Shown: positions 38,157 through 45,872 of the stretch, piece by piece
Layout of the letters: every line of letters starts with the position of its first letter
How positions within the stretch are numbered: the stretch's first letter is position 1
Translations under genes and position numbers: made by a program
Notes under the pieces: model-generated
Told to the model about the DNA's origin: nothing
Database searches by the model: none
Seen by the model: only the letters and a program-made list of their open reading frames with translations
Source of the DNA: a virus
Virus record (IMG/VR): IMGVR_UViG_3300017917_000139
Coordinates: 1 to 50,809 of that record
Direction: 5' to 3' (one strand)
DNA length: 50,809 nucleotides

Positions 38157-40289
38157 CTATACAGTTTTAGGTTGATCTAACGTAGCGACTTTAGGCGCCA
38201 GGGCTGCCACAGCATATTTGCCGTTTTGGAAGTACTTGTCACCTGTAGTTCCGTAGGCATCTGCACCACCTTTACCGTTACGCCAGTTTTTGGCACCACC
38301 CGGTCCCAACAAGTGACTGACTGCTAATACACCTGCAACATCTTCGGGAGGCATGTTTTTATCTACTGCGCCTATTCTACATAGGGTATTGTAGTTACGT
38401 CGGGTGTATTCGCATATGGCTGTTTCTTGCTCTGCTTTGCCTGCAGCTGATTTTAAGAATGTATCTAGGCTATCCATACCATTTTTACCAGTCCACATGT
38501 TAGGATTATTCATCTGTGCATTACTGTTACAATTACTGGTTAAGTATCCTAGGTCTTTAAGCGCCATGTAGCCAAATTGATACTTGCCTACATAGCCAAT
38601 AGTATTGGTTACCTCATACTCGCTGGCAAATCGTTTCTTATCGTAACCCAATGGCCCGCCACTTTCAGTTTTGGCAATCTGCGCATAGTAAGCTGTCATT
38701 TGCTCTGGACCTAGTGGACCAATTTGACAAGATGAGCTAGGCTGTGCTCGTAGATCATTTTCATTTGCACCATTGGGTTTAGTACCTGAAGCATTTTTTG
38801 TATTGTCTACACCTTCTTTGTAAGCTGGTGCTGGTTGTATTCCGGCACTATCAGGTTCGGCAAAAGGAGTTTGTTGTCCTCTAGCATAAGGTTCATGTGT
38901 TGGAGCAACTTTAACTATAGAACTCAGCTGGCTAGTTGCTAACCATTGGCCCGCACTAGAACGTTCTGTATCTGTTAGTGTATTAACCTGTATAGGATTA
39001 GGTGCTTTGACTGCTCGAGTGCCGCCACTGTTTTGTAGAATATCTGTGCCTTCCATGGTAATCTTACCGCCTGCACGTAGAGATATAGGACCAGAGTCTA
39101 CGTCAAAGGTGCCGCCTGCTTTGAATCCTATCTTGCCGCCTGCGCCCACAGTGATAGTGGAATCACTTAAGACATTAATAAGACCTGCGTCAAGCTGGAA
39201 TCCTGCTACAGCCTTCATGTTAATTTTGCCGCCAGCGTGCATGTTGATGTCTCGATCAGCGTGTAAGTTCATACTGCCTTCGGTACGTACATTAAATCCG
39301 TTGTTGGTATAAACGTTAATTGCACCTGTATTAGTTAATTCAATCCAGCTAGTGCCGTCACCATGGCAAATGTACAAAGTATTCTCCGAGTCGTGCATCA
39401 TAATCTGATGACCTTGACCAGTACGGAAACGCATTAGTACGTCTTTGCCTACAATATTGCCATCATCTAGTACAATACTATGTCCGCCTGCACGTGTAGT
39501 ATAAGCATAGTCTGCTTCTGTGATAAGACCTTTGGCTACACGATCTGCAAATGTCTGCGGATCTCTTACACCCGGGTCAGGGAAAGGTCTGCCCGGAGTA
39601 CTAATACCAAACACACTACTAGGTGTTTCTCGTTGACTGCTACTGCTGATTGTTCCACGCACCGGATCGCTTTCTAACCCCTGATTTAGCAACGCTCTGT
39701 ACTGTGGTTCGTGAATAGGTTTTGGATTATTATAAAAATCTGCTTTTAGAAACGTATCAGGATTGTTTTCATTAAACTCTGCTACTGGCGCAGGAACTCC
39801 TGGACGATAGACTGCTTTGATATCTGCACTGGCATGTGTTAAATCTACGTTAGTACTGCTAGCTATACCCGGAGTCATTGACCCGCCTAGTCCATTATTC
39901 ACGCAGGCTATCCAGTAACCACGCAAAGGATCACCAGCAATAAACAGTACAACTACTTGCACACCGATGTCAGGGGGCACTGCCCAAAACCCGTAGGTGT
40001 TAGGAACATTAGTAAATTTATTATCTATGTTTTGACTACCTGCAGCCTTTTGTTGAATGTTAGTAGTGCCCATAAACGGACTAGCATATCCCACTGTACG
40101 CCAATTCTTACTGTCGTTTTCGTTGCCCCCTAGATCAGGTATCCATACTTGTAGTCTACCTGAACGTGTAGGGTCTAGATTGTTTTTCACTATACCTATG
40201 TAGGGATGGGGGTCAACACGAGTACCAGGCGCTTCTTCTCTGCGCTCTTGTCTGAGAACTTTGTTGCCTTGTCTATGATCGATTGCCAT
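38157..40289 (-). CDS. 5: Central spike protein gp5 with C-terminal peptidoglycan hydrolase domain
   Basis: 710 residues. The N-terminal OB-fold is marked by PYIGIVKNNLDPTRSGRLQV and WIPDLGG; the region around TWIEL-like TSWIELTNTGAINVY and the repeated NMHAGGKINMKA, GGKIGFKAGG and GGKITMEG segments form the intertwined beta-helix needle. After a low-complexity linker, residues about 525-700 form a hydrolase: IAKTESGG (E542 a candidate catalytic acid), then NTIGYVGKYQFGYMALKDLGY and a helical end. In T4 the lysozyme domain stands between the OB-fold and the needle; here it follows the needle. It would cut host peptidoglycan during injection, implying a Gram-negative-type envelope. AAGGAAGC precedes the ATG. 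Confidence 0.88.
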   Translation of the reverse strand: MAIDHRQGNKVLRQERREEAPGTRVDPHPYIGIVKNNLDPTRSGRLQVWIPDLGGNENDSKNWRTVGYASPFMGTTNIQQKAAGSQNIDNKFTNVPNTYGFWAVPPDIGVQVVVLFIAGDPLRGYWIACVNNGLGGSMTPGIASSTNVDLTHASADIKAVYRPGVPAPVAEFNENNPDTFLKADFYNNPKPIHEPQYRALLNQGLESDPVRGTISSSSQRETPSSVFGISTPGRPFPDPGVRDPQTFADRVAKGLITEADYAYTTRAGGHSIVLDDGNIVGKDVLMRFRTGQGHQIMMHDSENTLYICHGDGTSWIELTNTGAINVYTNNGFNVRTEGSMNLHADRDINMHAGGKINMKAVAGFQLDAGLINVLSDSTITVGAGGKIGFKAGGTFDVDSGPISLRAGGKITMEGTDILQNSGGTRAVKAPNPIQVNTLTDTERSSAGQWLATSQLSSIVKVAPTHEPYARGQQTPFAEPDSAGIQPAPAYKEGVDNTKNASGTKPNGANENDLRAQPSSSCQIGPLGPEQMTAYYAQIAKTESGGPLGYDKKRFASEYEVTNTIGYVGKYQFGYMALKDLGYLTSNCNSNAQMNNPNMWTGKNGMDSLDTFLKSAAGKAEQETAICEYTRRNYNTLCRIGAVDKNMPPEDVAGVLAVSHLLGPGGAKNWRNGKGGADAYGTTGDKYFQNGKYAVAALAPKVATLDQPKTV

Positions 40290-40301
40290 GTTGCTTCCTT
40301 A

Positions 40302-43172
40302 TTATTGAACTGCCGCCTGGCCCGGAACTTGATTGCCGCGCACGCTTACGGGTCTAAAATCTGGTGCCGGGAACAAATCAGGTTCCGTAGCATCTGTAAT
40401 AGGCTGAGTAGTTGATTGCTCAACTACTCGAGCTAAATCTTTTTGGTTAGACGATAGTAGTATCGGGGGTATTTCATCTACAGGTCTGTTACCCGGTGCC
40501 GCTTCGGGATTCATAGCCGGAGAAGTCTGTTTATTATTGTTGATTGTAGTTGGGTCTGCAGGAGTAATAGAAGACAAACCGTTAGGTTGATCTGTGTTAG
40601 ATCTTTGTGTGGTTTGATTATCTCTAGTGTAGTCTAAACTAGTTTGTCTCGGCAGTCTTACTATGTCTAACGTTTGTTCAAACTTTCCTCCGTTAAACTT
40701 ATTCTTTACAGTCAGTACACGATACATGCCGCTGAACATACTAGTCTGCTGGAACTCTGAGCTGAAATCAACAAGTCCAGTGGTTTCATTTACGTCTACA
40801 GGAGTTTTAAATGTTACTTCTATATAGACTTCTTTGTTGTCCATGTGTAGACTACCGTCAGCAATTAGTCTAGCATCTGATGTTTTAGGTTCTACTGCTG
40901 TTTTGCCCGACAAGCTGTCGATAACATTATAAGGAGGATAAAAAACATCATCTTGTTTGATAAATTGAGGATCGCCTATGATGTGTAAACTGCCTTGCAA
41001 CATGTCGCCACCGGCTGTTACATATAGACTTTGTTGTACGTCAACCGCAGTAGCACTAGTAGGAGTATAGTTACCGCCTGTTGCTCTGGCCTGCGAATCT
41101 AAAACCATTGGGTTTTCTTTCATTGGTTGTACCGCATTATTTGGATCTTCTATACCTATGTATTTGTCAGGGTTTAGTTCTCTGTCATCGTAATCTGTCA
41201 GCCCGTAAACAGAAGCCATATGCTTTTTGTATGCAGTAACCGCTGTGTAATACAGCGCATTAAATTCTATGTTGAAATCTAATACGTCAGTGTTTTTACC
41301 TGTATAGAAGTAATTGTATTTTTTAACTGGATACTTCCAAGTGCCTTGAGGAGCCGCGGCAATTTTTGTGTTCCATACTTCATAAGGAATCACATTATAA
41401 GTAATCTCTCGACCCCATACTTTTCTAACACTGTCATATTCTGTTAGTACTACCTGAGGAACAATCTTAAACCATTTTAGTGGTAGGTCTTTTGTGCTGT
41501 TTTTTCTTTCAAAGTATGCGTTTGAGTCAGAGCCGTAATCTGCCGCCACTGTTAACTGATTTTGAATGTAGTCACTGTTACGTATCACGTAGTTAATCAC
41601 TGCTTCAATACTAGTACCGCGATTGATACTGAAAATCGCAGTTTTGTAGTCTAAACCGGCATTGGCCGCATCAGTTTTACCTGCTCGAACAGATAATTCT
41701 GCACTGGCTTCTGTCATAGGCACATTTTGATAACTTAGACTTTTCTCTAACTTAAATTTAGCTTCAGCAAGTTCTGGTGCAAATTTAAAAAATATCTTAT
41801 CAGCAACTTTAATTTTTTTAGTGTTTAGTAAATCATTGTAATAGGCATTGTATGCACTACCATAGCTTTTAACTTTATATATTGGGTCAGCACTGATAAT
41901 ACTAGCAGTTCGTTGGTCCACTGCGGTCAATGGAATTACTTCGCCAGTACTGCCACGTGCGAGCCCGTCTGGCCCTACAGTTATACCTCGCTTTGACAGA
42001 TCTTCACGTTGGTTTTTAGCTTCTGCAATAAAAGATTCTGCTTCAGTGCTTTGAAAAAAGCTAGCCACTGATCCTGCAACAACTTCAAAGTGTGCCGGTG
42101 TTGCTAGTGTTGCAACATTGTACGCTGTGTGGTTGTACGGGCAGGCTTCAATTCTATATTCTGCACCTTTGTTGCTGGCTTTGATGTCCATTTTAAGTAA
42201 TTTAATAGGTATACGTTTTGTATGATTTGGCAACGCACCTACAATAATTCCTGCATCATTTATAGCAAAAAAATCTATTTGTAGTAGATAAGGTTGTTCA
42301 AGATAATTTCTTGCTTTGACTTCTTCGCTTGATGCTAGTTTAATAATTCTATCTACTAGACTCATGCCGTATGGTTCAATGATTGTAAAATTTAAATCAA
42401 TAGCATTAGTAGCACGACTGCGCTCGTTCAGACCTACTACTGTGGTCATTTCTAAATCATCAAAATAAAAGTCTTCAGAAAAATACTTTGCACGAACAAA
42501 CTGATTAGGATCATCTGCACTCTTGGCCGCAGTGTGTCTGCCGGCACTAGATATTAATACTCGTTTAGGCACATACTTTTGTTCTTTAACGATTTGATTA
42601 TATTCGTCTATAGTCAACATAGCTAAACTTAACCCGTAGGTGTAACTAGCATAACTGTGCAACGGATTCATTAAAGGAGTAGGATTTGGTGCAGACTTTG
42701 GAGACTGCGCATTACTAGGTGCTGTGCTAGGATCCCAACCACCGCCACTAGGTTCAGTTTGTTCACCGTAGTATCCGCCTCTGAAGTCAGGAGCAACAGG
42801 TCCTGCATAATCATTTCCAGCGGTTGCAACTTCAGATTTATTTGATACTTCGTTTGGATCCCAGCCACCACCGGTTCCCTCAATTTGATCACCATAGTAG
42901 CCACCTCGATAATCAGGCGCAACACGTCCTAGATCCTGCGGAGAAAATGCTGTAGAGGTTTCTCCTGTAGACAATAATTGATTGGATGCAGTGTCTTGGA
43001 TAGGAATTGGTTCTGGAGCGGGTTCTACTGTAGCACCCCATAGCTGAGCATTACTTTGTGCTTCGTCGGCAGCTAACAATAGTTGTTGATCGTTCTTAGA
43101 TAGTCTACCAAATTCTACTTGTCTTCCGGTATTAGGATCAACTACCAGAGTGTCAAATGCAAAAATTGCCAT
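40302..43172 (-). CDS. Baseplate/tail structural protein with GGYYG-type repeats (956 residues)
   Basis: The N-terminus MAIFAFDTLVVDPNTGRQ is shared with the gp48-like gene two places upstream. Residues about 80-155 contain two repeats, RGGYYGDQIEGTGGGWDP and RGGYYGEQTEPSGGGWDP. The main body has globular segments such as EPYGMSLVDRIIKLA, YLLQIDFFAINDAG and, near the C-terminus, MYRVLTVKNKFNGGKF with QTLDIVRLPRQ, which I associate with structural proteins of marine T4-like phages. A Pro/Gln/Thr-rich tail ends the protein. It sits between gp53 and gp5, so it probably belongs to the baseplate hub or its junction with the tail tube. Not equivalent to a named T4 protein by sequence; gp27-like function is possible but unsupported. 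Confidence 0.75.
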   Translation of the reverse strand: MAIFAFDTLVVDPNTGRQVEFGRLSKNDQQLLLAADEAQSNAQLWGATVEPAPEPIPIQDTASNQLLSTGETSTAFSPQDLGRVAPDYRGGYYGDQIEGTGGGWDPNEVSNKSEVATAGNDYAGPVAPDFRGGYYGEQTEPSGGGWDPSTAPSNAQSPKSAPNPTPLMNPLHSYASYTYGLSLAMLTIDEYNQIVKEQKYVPKRVLISSAGRHTAAKSADDPNQFVRAKYFSEDFYFDDLEMTTVVGLNERSRATNAIDLNFTIIEPYGMSLVDRIIKLASSEEVKARNYLEQPYLLQIDFFAINDAGIIVGALPNHTKRIPIKLLKMDIKASNKGAEYRIEACPYNHTAYNVATLATPAHFEVVAGSVASFFQSTEAESFIAEAKNQREDLSKRGITVGPDGLARGSTGEVIPLTAVDQRTASIISADPIYKVKSYGSAYNAYYNDLLNTKKIKVADKIFFKFAPELAEAKFKLEKSLSYQNVPMTEASAELSVRAGKTDAANAGLDYKTAIFSINRGTSIEAVINYVIRNSDYIQNQLTVAADYGSDSNAYFERKNSTKDLPLKWFKIVPQVVLTEYDSVRKVWGREITYNVIPYEVWNTKIAAAPQGTWKYPVKKYNYFYTGKNTDVLDFNIEFNALYYTAVTAYKKHMASVYGLTDYDDRELNPDKYIGIEDPNNAVQPMKENPMVLDSQARATGGNYTPTSATAVDVQQSLYVTAGGDMLQGSLHIIGDPQFIKQDDVFYPPYNVIDSLSGKTAVEPKTSDARLIADGSLHMDNKEVYIEVTFKTPVDVNETTGLVDFSSEFQQTSMFSGMYRVLTVKNKFNGGKFEQTLDIVRLPRQTSLDYTRDNQTTQRSNTDQPNGLSSITPADPTTINNNKQTSPAMNPEAAPGNRPVDEIPPILLSSNQKDLARVVEQSTTQPITDATEPDLFPAPDFRPVSVRGNQVPGQAAVQ
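42730..42925 (-). repeat. GGYYG-type repeats in the 956-residue structural protein
   Basis: Two copies about 130 bases apart encode APDxRGGYYGxQxExxGGGWDP. The same unit appears at least twice more in the gp48-like gene at 44332-44645. The copies are similar at DNA level, which could allow recombination between the two genes. Confidence 0.7.
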
Positions 43173-43175
43173 TGG

Positions 43176-43481
43176 TTAAATTCCCAAAGCCGCAGTTAGT
43201 GTAGCTTTTTTTGGTATGTAAATGCTAGCACCTGGTAAAAAGTCAAACACAGGATCTTTTAGTGTATTTGGATTTCTCACAGCAAACACCCACCAAAAGG
43301 TACTAGATCCGTATAAGTCATATGCTAGTAAGTCAGGACGATGTTTATAAATGGCATCTATCTGATATACTACGTCAGTTGAATCGTAAGGAATAGCTGG
43401 TAAACTAGCTACGTCTAAAAAAGTACCAAATAATTCAGTGTTAAAATATGGGCTATGTCTACTGTAATTTGTTTTAGCCAT
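43176..43481 (-). CDS. 53: Baseplate wedge protein gp53
   Basis: 101 residues. The conserved gp53 core is plain: YKHRPDLLAYDLYGSSTFWW followed by VFAVRNPNTLKDPVFDF and ending GASIYIPKK. T4 gp53 is 196 residues; this is the short form usual in marine relatives. In T4 it is the last wedge protein to join and lets wedges assemble around the hub. It contains a LysM-like fold. The ATG overlaps the stop of the gp48-like gene by one base (TAATG), with GGAGG nine bases upstream. Confidence 0.92.
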   Translation of the reverse strand: MAKTNYSRHSPYFNTELFGTFLDVASLPAIPYDSTDVVYQIDAIYKHRPDLLAYDLYGSSTFWWVFAVRNPNTLKDPVFDFLPGASIYIPKKATLTAALGI

Positions 43482-44917
43482 TATAGGAATCCTCCATATC
43501 CGCCAGTTTTATCACGCAGTAACTCTCCTGCGGCAAATTTAGTAAGATCAAATCTGTCATGAAGATTTCTACGACTGTACTGTGGTTTCAATGTAATACT
43601 TATAGAACTGGCTGTTGGCACTCTGGTTATTTCATTTATACTCTGCGACAATGCAGGTTGACGTGGCCCAGGCAATCTATCTTGTGTCTGCCAGTTTGTA
43701 TTATTCTGTGTAGTGGTCAGTGTTTTACTAGCCATTGGAATTTCTATGTAGTCAACATCAGGTGTAAGAGTGTGACTAAAGTTTGTAATTACACAAGGAA
43801 CATGTGGGAAGTAATGACTACCGTACCCATCTAAAAATACTATAGGAGGAGGGTTTCCTACTCCGTCACCTTGTCCGAAGAACATTTTTGTTGCGCTACG
43901 GAAAAAGTATATGGCTGCCATCAAGTACTTGCCTTCATCTATGTTCTGCACAGTAAAGTCGCCTGTGATAGTAATGTCACTTACATCACTGTTATTGTAA
44001 AAATTCTGCGAATAGTTGCTGTGTGTAGGGTTAGTTGAAGAATAATTCGCTATATGTGAAACTGTAATACTTGGGGTATAGGGAAATATTACACCGTTAG
44101 TTTTTTTAAGTGGTGCTAACAAAGCGTTGCCTTCTACAGCGTTGTAAAAAAATCTAGCTCTTTCAGAAAGACTAATTCGCACACGCCAGTCTTTTTCCAT
44201 GTCAGCATTACCAGTATCTGGTTCTGTACTAAATGACACGCTAGGCTCTTGTGCTGGTGCGCCAGCGTAACCGCCTGCATTAATACCTGCAACTGCTAAC
44301 CTAGCATTTTTAGGATCGTTTAATCCCTGCACGCTAGGATCGTACCCTCCGCCGCCTTCTTCAGTTTGTTCACCGTAGTATCCGCCAGCGTAGATATCTT
44401 TGCCACCCATGTATGTTTCTGTAATTGCTGCTTGACCGCCAATGCTGTTACCTGCACCTTGTACATAACCTGTTGTAGGATCATAACCACCTGCTTGTGC
44501 ATCAGGGTCATACCCGCCACCAGTCCATGTTGTGGTTGCATTAAAGTCCGGTGCTTGTGTATATGGTTCTATGTTTCTTGGATCATAGCCACCGCCACCG
44601 CGTTCAACTTGATCTCCGTAGTAGCCACCAGCAAAACTAGGTGCATCTCTGGTAACTGGAACATACCCTTGTTCTGTGCTGTAGCTACCGCCTGCGGAAT
44701 TAACAGGACCTGCAATATATCCGCTAGTAGCTATGTCATAATTTGTTGTGCCGGTTGTGGCTTTGTAGGCTTGAAAACTTGCACCCAATGATGCGTCAGA
44801 TGCAGACTCGTCAGCAGCTAAAATCTGTTGCTGTGACGCTGTGCTCAACGACCCAAATTCTACGTTTCGTCCTGTAGCAGGATCTTTAACTATAGTATCA
44901 AATGCAAAAATAGCCAT
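43481..44917 (-). CDS. 48: Baseplate tail-tube cap/initiator protein gp48-like
   Basis: 478 residues from the ATG at 44917. The C-terminal 250 residues carry the gp48-type pattern: NGVIFPYTPSITVSHIANY, NFYNNSDVSDITITGDFTV, YLMAAIYFFRSATKMFFG, HVPCVITNFSHTLTPDVDYI and a final ISITLKPQYSRRNLHDRF. In T4, gp48 sits on the hub and with gp54 starts tail-tube polymerisation. The N-terminal part (MAIFAFDTIVKDPATGRN, then GGYYG-type repeats) is an addition absent from T4 gp48 and shared with the 956-residue gene. The ATG at 44917 was chosen over an upstream in-frame start at 45004 because it matches the paralogue start, has AGAGG 11 bases upstream and lies after the late promoter; the longer form would read through that promoter. 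Confidence 0.85.
   Translation of the reverse strand: MAIFAFDTIVKDPATGRNVEFGSLSTASQQQILAADESASDASLGASFQAYKATTGTTNYDIATSGYIAGPVNSAGGSYSTEQGYVPVTRDAPSFAGGYYGDQVERGGGGYDPRNIEPYTQAPDFNATTTWTGGGYDPDAQAGGYDPTTGYVQGAGNSIGGQAAITETYMGGKDIYAGGYYGEQTEEGGGGYDPSVQGLNDPKNARLAVAGINAGGYAGAPAQEPSVSFSTEPDTGNADMEKDWRVRISLSERARFFYNAVEGNALLAPLKKTNGVIFPYTPSITVSHIANYSSTNPTHSNYSQNFYNNSDVSDITITGDFTVQNIDEGKYLMAAIYFFRSATKMFFGQGDGVGNPPPIVFLDGYGSHYFPHVPCVITNFSHTLTPDVDYIEIPMASKTLTTTQNNTNWQTQDRLPGPRQPALSQSINEITRVPTASSISITLKPQYSRRNLHDRFDLTKFAAGELLRDKTGGYGGFL
44332..44645 (-). repeat. GGYYG-type repeats in the gp48-like gene
   Basis: Two full copies (GGYYGEQTEEGGGGYDP and GGYYGDQVERGGGGYDP) and one partial copy (TWTGGGYDP) lie in the N-terminal half. 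They match the repeats in the 956-residue structural protein. Confidence 0.7.
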
Positions 44918-44932
44918 GTTACCAAATACCTC

Positions 44933-44961
44933 TTGTATAGTGTATTTATAGGCTATATAAT
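44933..44961 (+). promoter_or_regulatory. Sigma70-like promoter for the gp55 operon
   Basis: TTGTAT (44933-44938), a 17-base spacer and a perfect TATAAT (44956-44961) lie 29 bases before the gp55 start. The -35 box matches the consensus at three of six positions. The minus-strand late box is inside the spacer, so the two promoters overlap and should compete for binding. Confidence 0.6.
44943..44950 (-). promoter_or_regulatory. T4-type late promoter TATAAATA (perfect consensus)
   Basis: Reads TATAAATA on the minus strand, an exact match to the T4 late promoter box recognised by gp55-RNA polymerase. It lies 25 bases before the gp48-like ATG, giving a leader of about 19 bases that contains AGAGG. 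It heads the entire baseplate and fibre gene block. It is the only exact copy I noticed upstream of a gene. Confidence 0.8.
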
Positions 44962-44990
44962 GTATGTAGTTAAAAGGAATCTTACCCACT

Positions 44991-45872
44991 ATGCGAAAGG
45001 TCAACTACCTAAACAATAAAGATATACTTAAAGAAATACATAAAAGTAAATTAACTTATTGTAGTTTTATAGACACAAGTGTCACCAGTTATGATATAAT
45101 TGTAACTAGCGTAGACAAAATTAATAAAAAAACCGTCACCGAAGCTCGCAAAATGCGTGCTGAACGTTTAGCCAAGGAAGCGCAGGATGCTGAGTTAGCA
45201 TTAGGCAACAAACGCAAACTTGACGAGTTTTTAAAACCTGTCACAGAAATACCCGCAACAGACGTAGTTTTCCGTGTTATGACATGGGAACATATCCCCA
45301 TTGACGAGCATAAACAGAAAAAAGCCGATGCTAAACTACGCGAAGAAATGGAAGACGACGATTCATTTGAAACAGAATACGATGATCCTAGTCTAGCACC
45401 TAAAGCACCAGCCAAATATGTTAAAGTAAACTTTCCTCCGTTCCAACACTATCGTGTGTTAGAGGATTACAGTCCTTACTGTGTAGGCAAGAGCCACTGG
45501 ATTGATGGATTAGATCCTGGCCAGTTTAGCAAAGACCACGGACAAATGACTCCTAAACTAGCACACATGTTTATTAAGTTATGTGAACGTTATGCTACAC
45601 GCAGTAACTGGCGTGGTTACACATATAACGATGAAATGCGTAGCCAGGCATTATTACAGTTAAGTCAAATTGGTCTACAGTTTGACGAATCAAAATCACA
45701 AAACCCCTTCGCTTACTATACAGCGGCAATTACCAACAGCTTTACCCGTGTTCTAAATATTGAGAAGCGTAATCAAAACATTCGCGATGACATTTTAGAG
45801 CTAAACAACTACACACCTAGTTATACTCGTCAAGGCGAGTGGGGTGGCGGTGGTTGGGGTGCTGATGAGTAA
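44991..45872 (+). CDS. 55: Late-transcription sigma factor gp55, with long N-terminal extension
   Basis: 293 residues; T4 gp55 has 185. The C-terminal half carries the gp55 core: MTPKLAHMFIKLCERYATR, NWRGYTYNDEMRSQALLQL, then LQFDESKSQNPFAYYTAAI and TNSFTRVLNIEKRNQNIRDD, equivalent to sigma region 2 that reads the TATAAATA box. The first about 140 residues (YLNNKDILKEIHKSK, then a Lys/Arg-rich helix and an acidic stretch EEMEDDDSFETEYDD) are an extension, which I believe is shared with marine relatives. The C-terminus is short, with WGGGGWGADE; in T4 the end of gp55 contacts the sliding clamp. It is the first gene after the plus-strand promoter, with AAGGA 12 bases before the ATG, and overlaps the next gene by eight bases (ATGAGTAA). 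Confidence 0.9.
   Translation: MRKVNYLNNKDILKEIHKSKLTYCSFIDTSVTSYDIIVTSVDKINKKTVTEARKMRAERLAKEAQDAELALGNKRKLDEFLKPVTEIPATDVVFRVMTWEHIPIDEHKQKKADAKLREEMEDDDSFETEYDDPSLAPKAPAKYVKVNFPPFQHYRVLEDYSPYCVGKSHWIDGLDPGQFSKDHGQMTPKLAHMFIKLCERYATRSNWRGYTYNDEMRSQALLQLSQIGLQFDESKSQNPFAYYTAAITNSFTRVLNIEKRNQNIRDDILELNNYTPSYTRQGEWGGGGWGADE

Noticed and set aside
44366-44791. 141-codon Cys-rich open frame on the plus strand
   Set aside because: Its Cys/Thr richness is the reverse reading of the Gly/Tyr repeats in the gp48-like gene; no start signal.
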